Assembly: GCA_014905825.1 (NCBI GenBank)
Contig: JACGCN010000027.1
Span: 496,001 to 560,000 of the forward strand
Length of the DNA stretch: 64,000 bases
Reading direction: 5' to 3'
From: Lyophyllum atratum
Lineage: Eukaryota; Basidiomycota; Agaricomycetes; Agaricales; Lyophyllaceae
Shown: positions 58,318 to 64,000 of the stretch, in pieces
Position numbering within the stretch: position 1 is the stretch's first letter
Layout of the letters: every line of letters starts with the position of its first letter
Translations under genes and position numbers: made by a program
Notes under the pieces: generated by a model
What the model saw: the letters and a program-made list of their open reading frames with translations, nothing else
Told to the model about the DNA's origin: nothing
The model's database searches: none

Positions 58318-58700
58318 AGCGTCGACAGGCGTTGAGGATGGAGATCTTATCGATCTGTCTCTTACTGCCAGTGGGACTCGAGATCAAACTCAACTCTGAG
58401 TCTCGCGATGATCACGGAACCGAATGTCCAGGATTTGTTCAGGCTCCTCAACAAACCTTTTCTTGCAGGGAAAATCAATCTGATTCCAAAGGCCTCAACT
58501 GAGCACTCAGCAGCTGCAAGGTCTGAATAATACGTCTCCCGGTTTGAGGCAAGGGCGTCATATGAAACGCGAACGATCAAAGGGAGCAAACCTTGGAAGG
58601 ATGCATTTGCCAACGCGGGAGGGTCGTCTTGGCATGTGGGGTCCTCATTTGCCCATTGATCAAGTGTCCAACCCGAACAGCCAGGCCAAATATCAGATTA

Positions 58701-59342
58701 CTAGTTGGAAAAGTCCCTCCATGCTTGATTTAGCTTGACCTCGCCCCCTTCAATATACAGTCCTCCATCGCTCGCCAATTTCTGATTTGCCTTTGTCATA
58801 ATCACCCCACTCCTCATGAAGCGCCCCATCGAGCCTTCTTCAATCGATTGACCGCCGTCGCAGACCATTGCGCTCTCCAGAGCTACCTCAAAGTCGCAGC
58901 GTAGTAACTGCAGGGGGGCGTCCCGCGTGCACACGAAAAGACAGCTTTCATCTTCAATGCTTTGCGCGTCCAGCACCAAGAAGCAGTGCCGCATGAACCC
59001 TTTCTGTTTTGGCTGGGTGATATTGGCGTCGAACCAATCTCTGATCTCCTGGACAGTATGCCCCACAAAGGCAGTGGGAGATGAGTCAACAGGAAGAGAC
59101 GATCCTTTCGAGATACTGGAAATCTCTTTGGTGTTTACGATCACGATGTACTCGGATATGTCTAGCTCGTCGCCTTCGAATTCTTCCATATATTCTGCGG
59201 AGCATTCCAAGAGAAGGTTTAACGTCTAAAGAGAAAGTTAGCACGAACATGAAACTCGCCGAGATCGGTGAACGGTTACAGAGGCAGGGATATCTGCCAT
59301 GCAGAATACTGGGAATCTTGTGCAATACTCGTTCTGGTTCAT
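58701..59342 (-). CDS. Family-R gene, copy C, intact
   Basis: Exon 1 (59342-59280) encodes MNQNEYCTRFPVFCMADIPAS; intron 59279-59226 (54 nt); exon 2 (59225-58701); 195 residues. Soluble alpha/beta-looking protein with no signal peptide or membrane span: VFCMADIPAS, an acidic helix (LLECSAEYMEEFEGDELD), IVIVNTKEISSISKGSSLPV, FVGHTVQEIRDWFDANITQ, a hydrophobic strand FLVLDAQSIEDESCLFVCT, LRCDFEVALESAMVCDGG, and RSGVIMTKANQKLASDGG with a terminal GGEVKLNQAWRDF. It reminds me of the DUF6924 family found in fungi and actinobacteria, from memory and unverified. Function unknown. Tandem with copies B and D. Confidence 0.8.
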
Positions 59343-59952
59343 AGCGTCGATAGGTGTTGAGGATGGAGATGTATCGATTTGTCTCTTTATGAGACTCGAG
59401 ATGAAACTCGACTTCGAACCTCGCCGTGATCACGGAAATGAATGTTCAGGTTTTGTTCAGGATCCTCAACAAACCTTTTCTCGCAGAAGAAAAATCCATC
59501 TGATTCCAACAGCCTCAAATGAGCATTAGGGAGCTGCAAGATCTCGAAAATTAGCCTCCCAGTTTGAGGCAAGGGTGCGTCATGCCAGTGTGAAGCACGA
59601 ACGGGCGAAGGGAGCAAACCAAGAAAGTGGATGCATTTGCCAACGCGGGAGGGTCCTCTTGGCATGTGGGTCCTCAGTTGCCCATAGATCAATGACACCG
59701 ACCGAATAACGAAGAAGACTTTCCTTCTATCATCTATGGATCGATGAAGATCGATGGGCTGACACGGATGCATGTTTAGATTGAGCCGTTGGACAATCAA
59801 CAGCAGCGGAAGACTGCATCGATTAGAGTAGATTGATAAAGGACGGAGGAATGATTGGTTGTGCCTGTCTAGGAGAGACTATGTAGTGGGGACTGCTTAG
59901 AGTCTAAGTATCCAAGGACTGATCAAACACAGGCTGAATATGAGATTAAAGA

Positions 59953-60604
59953 TTACCAATTGAGAAAGTCCCTCCATTCTTGATCTAGCTTGACCTCGCC
60001 CCCTTCAATATACAGTCCTCCACTGTCCGCCAATTTCTGATTTTCCTTCGTCATGATCACCCCACTCCTCATGAAGCATCCCATCGAGCCTTCTTCAATC
60101 GAGTGTCCGCGGTCGCAGAACACCGCGCTCTCCAGAGCGACATCAAAATCGCAGCGCAGTGATTGCAAGGGGGCATCCTCCGTACACACGAAAAGACAGG
60201 TTTCATCCTCAATGCTTTGCGCGTCAAGCACCAAGAAGCAGTGGGGCATGAACCCTTCTCGTTCGGGCTCGGTGATATTGGCATCGAACCAATCCCCGAT
60301 TTCTTGAACAGTATGCCCGACGAAGGCAGTGGGAGATGAATCGACAGGAAGAGAGGATCCTTTCGAAATACTCGAGATCTCTTTGGTGTTCATGATCGCG
60401 ATGCGGTCGGATGTGTGTAGCTCGTCATCCGGCATGTTATTTTCCTGTAGATATTCTTCCGTACATTCCAGGAAAAGGTTTAACGTCTAAAGAGAATGTT
60501 AGTAATTAGTACGAACTTGGACCTCGCCGAGATCGGTGAACGGTTACAGAGGTAGGGATATCTGCTATGCAGAATACTGGGCATCTTATCCTAAAGTCGT
60601 CCAT
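59953..60604 (-). CDS. Family-R gene, copy D, intact
   Basis: Exon 1 (60604-60548) encodes MDDFRIRCPVFCIADIPTS; intron 60547-60487 (61 nt, 7 longer than in the other copies); exon 2 (60486-59953); 196 residues. Same layout as copy C, with a changed middle of the first helix (EEYLQENNMPDDELHTSDRI). The rest (STAFVGHTV-type, FLVLDAQSIEDETCLFVC, GVIMTKENQKLADSGG) is nearly the same. It ends EWRDFLNW. Most differences from copy C keep the frame, so selection on the protein is likely. Function unknown. Confidence 0.8.
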
Positions 60605-60960
60605 AGCGTCGGCAGGTGCTAAGGTCAGAGACGTATCGATCTATCTCTTTATAGGACTCGAGATCAACGTCAACCTCCGAGTCTTGCGATGATCACTGAT
60701 TCGGACCGAATGTTCAGGATCCTCAACAAACCTTTTCTGGAAGGGAAATATCCAACGACCTCAACGAACACTAAACAGCTGCAAGATCTCTGAAATTTGT
60801 GTCCCGGTTTGAGGCAAGGGCGTCATGTGAAACGCGAACGAGCAAAGGGAGCAAAGCTTGGAAGTGGATGCATTTGCCAACGCGGGAGGGTCCTCTTGGC
60901 ATGTGGGTCCTCCATTGCCCATTAATTGATGACACCGACCAAATGATGAAGCAGACCTTC
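60605..60960 (-). promoter_or_regulatory. Conserved upstream region of family-R genes
   Basis: About 350 bp upstream of copy D recurs upstream of copy C (59343-59690), copy B (58318-58650), copy A (47296-47543 plus 29100-29136) and the remnant at 28908-29131. Constant words include GCAAATGCATCCACTTCCAA, TTCGCGTTTCACATGACGCC, GAGGATCCTGAACA and GTGATCATCGC. It duplicated together with the coding part. It could equally contain a missed upstream exon. Confidence 0.6.
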
Positions 60961-61498
60961 CTTCTATCATCTATGGGCGAATGGGCTGACACGGATGCAT
61001 GTTGAGATCGAGCCGTTTGACAGCCAACAGCAACCAAAGATTGCATTAATGCCGGCCTCTGTGTAGTAGAAGTGATATGTAGTAGTAGGACCCCTCCAGC
61101 GCGTGCCTCTAGTTCCAAACCAGCTAAAGCACCAGCAAGGAAGTCTAGTTCCAAGCCACCAGCTAAAGCACCAACAGGGCAGAAGAGAACGAGATGACAG
61201 GCTAGAAGACCCAGCCGGTACTTTGTCTGATAGTGTCTGATCATCAGGAGACGATTAGCTAGCTCGATGTCAATTATGTTGTGGGCATTTGAGATGGGCA
61301 CAGGTTGAGCAAGCGAAGAATGACCTGATCATTCAGATCACTGCTAGTAAAATAGAGGCAGCGCTGAGGCAAAATTAGGCCGAGAAGAGAGTCCAGGCAT
61401 CGAGATAGGTATAGTAGGCAGTTGAGAGAGTTGGAGGAACTGTGATTCAAACGACGACCGCAGCGTGATTAGCTAATACGTGTTCCTCTGCTCCTGCC
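60961..61498. other. Intergenic with a small tandem duplication
   Basis: A roughly 36-bp unit (CTCTAGTTCCAAACCAGCTA and following bases) is repeated at about 61107-61142 and 61143-61182. The remainder is the promoter of the Yif1 gene. No further gene is supported. Confidence 0.5.
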
Positions 61499-62685
61499 AT
61501 GTCGCACTCTCCTCCTCCACTGCGCCATCCGGTGCCCACGCACCCTGCCTACATCCCCGAGCCACCCCCGACCCCAAACTCGCCCCAAGGCTACCAGCGA
61601 TTCTCCTCCTCGCCAGGGCCCGCCCCTCAGCAGAACCCCTACCAAACCCACCACGTCCCCGCTTACACCTCCCCCTTCCAGCACTCCCAGCCCCCTCTCG
61701 CCCCACACCTCCAGCATCACCAGCAACATGCCCACCCTCCCTCAAACGGGCCCTCCATTCCCCAGCCCGACTTCGCCGCCTGGGGCATGAACGACGCGAC
61801 TGCCCAATTCGGCATGCAGCTCGGCCACACCGCCGTCGCCGCGGGCCAGGAGTACGTCCAGCGAAACTTTGGCACCATCTTCCCCTCCACCAACCTCAAG
61901 CACCACTTCAACGTATCCAACTCATACGTCATCAACAAAATTAGGCTCGTCCTCTTCCCCTGGTTGCAGAAGCCCCAGGCCTGGCGTCGCAAAGTCCGCC
62001 GCTCCGACTCGGGACAGGCAGCGGAATGGGCGAGCCCTCGCGAGGACATCAATAGCCCCGATCTCTACATCCCCCTCATGGCTCTCGTCACCTATATTCT
62101 CCTTTGTGCCCTCCACGCAGGTCTCCAGAAGCAGTCCCATACAAAAGTATTGGGCGACGCCGCTTCGCGCGGACTTGCTGTTATTATCCTCGACTTCGCA
62201 TTCGTTAAACTTGGGTGCTACTTCCTCAACGTACAGGACTCGAGTCAGGTCGTTGACCTCATTGCATACGGTGGTTACAAATTCGTTGGGTACGTCTTTC
62301 TCATCTCCTACCCTTCCCTTCACCTTCCTAACCTACATCCCAGCGTGATATTTGCTCTACTCCCAAACTTCCTCTCCCGCTTGCCCGGACTGAACATGCC
62401 CATACTCAAAACATTCCTGTTCATCTACGCTTTCCTCGCGAATGCCTTCTTCCTCGTATGTTTACCGTTGCCCATCTCACCTTCCTTCCTGCTCACTTCT
62501 GCATCTCATAGCTCCGCTCCCTGCGTTCCGTCGTCCTTCCCGACCCCGCTGTGCAACTCGTCTCCAACCCGAACCCCACAAGCACCGCGACCCTCACCTC
62601 CGCCGCACGGCGCCGGCGCATCATATTCCTCTTCCTCGAAGCCATCTGCCAGGTTCTTTACATGGGCGTGCTCGTTCGCATCTAA
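61499..62685 (+). CDS. Yif1-family ER-Golgi transport protein
   Basis: Multi-pass membrane partner of Yip1, acting in COPII vesicle formation and ER-Golgi traffic. Three exons (61499-62289, 62344-62455, 62512-62685) close in phase to 358 residues. A long Pro/His/Gln-rich cytosolic head (residues 1-95) is followed by the Yif1 core: FGMQLGHTAVAAGQEYVQRN, YVINKIRLVLFPWLQKPQAW, DINSPDLYIPLMALVTYILL. Then come membrane segments GLAVIILDFAFVKLGCYFLN, VIFALLPNFLSRL, TFLFIYAFLANAFFL and the terminal RRRRIIFLFLEAICQVLYMG. Length and topology fit the family. Confidence 0.93.
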
Positions 62686-62993
62686 TGCTATGGATCGTTG
62701 ATACCTGTACTTACCTCTTAAACTGGGTGCCGCACATCGCAGTTGAGATTGGTTCTGTCATAAAGTCGTGAACTGGCTGGGAGCTACTTGTTGGTCCTGG
62801 GAGCCCACTAACGGACTAGATATACATAATTATCGCGGATTTCCCTCATAATAATAAGTTCCTCCATCCAATACCCTTGCTTTCATCCTAAGTACCATTG
62901 TGCGAACCAGCATTATCGCCGATACCTTCAAGGTCCGCACAGGTCAGTTCCGACATGGCCATGTGTCCAAACCCACGATGTATGGGTCGATGG

Positions 62994-63082
62994 CGTAGCT
63001 GGTTATCGCATCTGTCTAACATAGTCTCCTGACTAAATTTGTCGGTCACAGAAGGTCCTCAGTTCGAACCTGGGTCGACTCA
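62994..63082 (+). tRNA. tRNA-Val (AAC) with intron
   Basis: Same mature cloverleaf as the gene at 57603-57684 (GGGTCGA...TCGACTC A, loop CTAACA). The intron is longer, about 15 more nucleotides, between anticodon position 37 and the 3' half of the stem. TTTT follows shortly downstream. Confidence 0.9.
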
Positions 63083-63156
63083 TCTTTTGCCTCTTTTCTC
63101 TTCTCATCTCTCCCTCCCCTTAGCACCGAAAATCCGTCATACCGACATGCACTCAA

Positions 63157-63250
63157 GGGTCGATGGCGTAGTCGGTTATCGCATCTGTCTTACATTCGGA
63201 AGTCCTCCGCTGCACACAGAAGGTCCTCAGTTCGAGCCTGGGTCGACTCA
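63157..63250 (+). tRNA. tRNA-Val (TAC) with intron
   Basis: Nearly the same body as the upstream tRNA-Val, but the anticodon loop is CTTACA, giving anticodon TAC, and the T loop is TTCGAGC. The intron is about 20 nt. A long T run follows as terminator. It lies 75 bp after the AAC gene in the same orientation, so duplication plus an anticodon change is likely. Confidence 0.9.
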
Positions 63251-63492
63251 TTTTTTTTATGTTTTGCTCTTCAACTGTTTCGCGAATATCCGACGTCCGT
63301 GAACATCGAACTTTTGAAGTACCCCTGGCCCCTGCGCCACAATCAATCCACAACATAGTGTTTTTCAGCTTCTCACTCACACTCGCATCCATGATGTACA
63401 CCGTCCAAGTGCTTGAGCCACTTCCAATTTGGCATAACTTCGAATGGATGGTACATCGCCCTATCAACAACTTGAACAAAGCATAATTGGGG

Positions 63493-64000
63493 CTACTCTC
63501 TAGTTCCAATTCCCAGATTACGAAGCAACCCACGCAGACGACCTGTCACCGACGATACCCCAAACCCCGTCTCCTGGCACATATCTTTCACCTTCTTCAC
63601 AACTTCCCTCATCTTCTCCTCGCCCTCCGATTCCAGCAGGTTATAGTCCCACCTAGAAGCCGGAGCGATATCGTCGCCAATATCCAACCTCGAATGGCGT
63701 GCCATCGCCTGCGGCTCCGGATCCAGGACGCCGGTATTCGCCGTGAACTCGTACACCGCGAATCGCGGGCCCATAGCGTTAAGGCCATACAGCTTTGGTA
63801 TCTTGAGCTCCCCGACGAAGCGCTCAAACTTCTCGCGCATTTCGTGGTCAGCCGCGGCGCGCGAGCCAACGTCTCTAGTGTCCGAACCGGGTTTAACGTC
63901 GAGGATGAACACGGGATGGTCCTCCTTCCTAACCACGAAGACCACGGTAGGATTCGCAGAACCGTGGAGGACAGGAGTCGGAGAAACGCGGTATCCCTCG
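63493..64000 (-). CDS. Hypothetical protein, C-terminal part, runs off the window
   Basis: The open frame enters from the right edge and ends at 63493; 169 residues are visible. Readable segments are TPVLHGSANPTVVFVVRKED, HPVFILDVKPGSDT, MREKFERFVGELKIPKLYGL and SRWDYNLLESEGEEKMREVV. A beta-rich start and helical end with a conserved-looking D-K pair (LDVKPG) resembles nuclease- or kinase-like folds, but I cannot assign one. I recall similar proteins of unknown function in other mushrooms. The start lies outside the window. Confidence 0.6.
   Translation of the reverse strand, partial: EGYRVSPTPVLHGSANPTVVFVVRKEDHPVFILDVKPGSDTRDVGSRAAADHEMREKFERFVGELKIPKLYGLNAMGPRFAVYEFTANTGVLDPEPQAMARHSRLDIGDDIAPASRWDYNLLESEGEEKMREVVKKVKDMCQETGFGVSSVTGRLRGLLRNLGIGTRE

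Overview
The window is nuclear DNA of a filamentous basidiomycete, almost certainly an Agaricomycete (mushroom-forming fungus). The signs are many short GT-AG introns of about 45-65 bp, compact gene spacing, F-box and M36 protease genes of mushroom type, sphingolipid C9-methyltransferase, and a KDZ (Kyakuja-Dileera-Zisupton) DNA transposon with its CxC2 cysteine cluster. All gene models were spliced by eye; where reading phase closes across every junction I say so.

Left conserved block (1-28.7 kb): a transposon-like DUF6729-type AT-hook gene bracketed by two ACCGGTT-rich repeats (0.8-3.5 kb); a PP2A activator (PTPA/Rrd) divergent from ribosome-biogenesis factor SURF6/Rrp14; acetyl-CoA synthetase; a centrosomin-motif spindle-pole-body coiled-coil protein divergent from COP9 signalosome subunit 3; an F-box protein; a secreted M36 metalloprotease; a doubtful ORF locus; a conserved nuclear-type hypothetical gene; and glycyl-tRNA synthetase with two in-frame start codons, the first adding a mitochondrial presequence.

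Transposon nest (28.9-48.7 kb): a small paralogous gene family (family R) is broken at its left end by a Ty3/gypsy chromovirus (29137-47290). The two 315-bp LTRs look identical by eye, the target-site duplication is CCTCG, and the empty site can be rebuilt from a family-R copy. The chromovirus carries a spliced antisense PHD-finger gene between pol and the 3' LTR. Its gag is itself split by an approximately 11-kb KDZ transposon (35183-46155) with an 8-9 bp target duplication. That element encodes an apparently intact transposase, a second large ORF of unknown function and a divergent HMG-box protein, but no recognisable TET/JBP gene.

Right block (48.7-64 kb): serine palmitoyltransferase LCB2, histidyl-tRNA synthetase (again dual-start, cytosolic/mitochondrial) and sphingolipid C9-methyltransferase in tandem on the minus strand; a tRNA-Val; three tandem family-R copies (one C-terminally truncated); the Golgi protein Yif1; two more intron-containing tRNA-Val genes; and a partial hypothetical gene running off the right edge. 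Housekeeping functions dominate (translation, sphingolipids, protein turnover, cytoskeleton). The unusual content is the nested young transposons and the family-R cluster.
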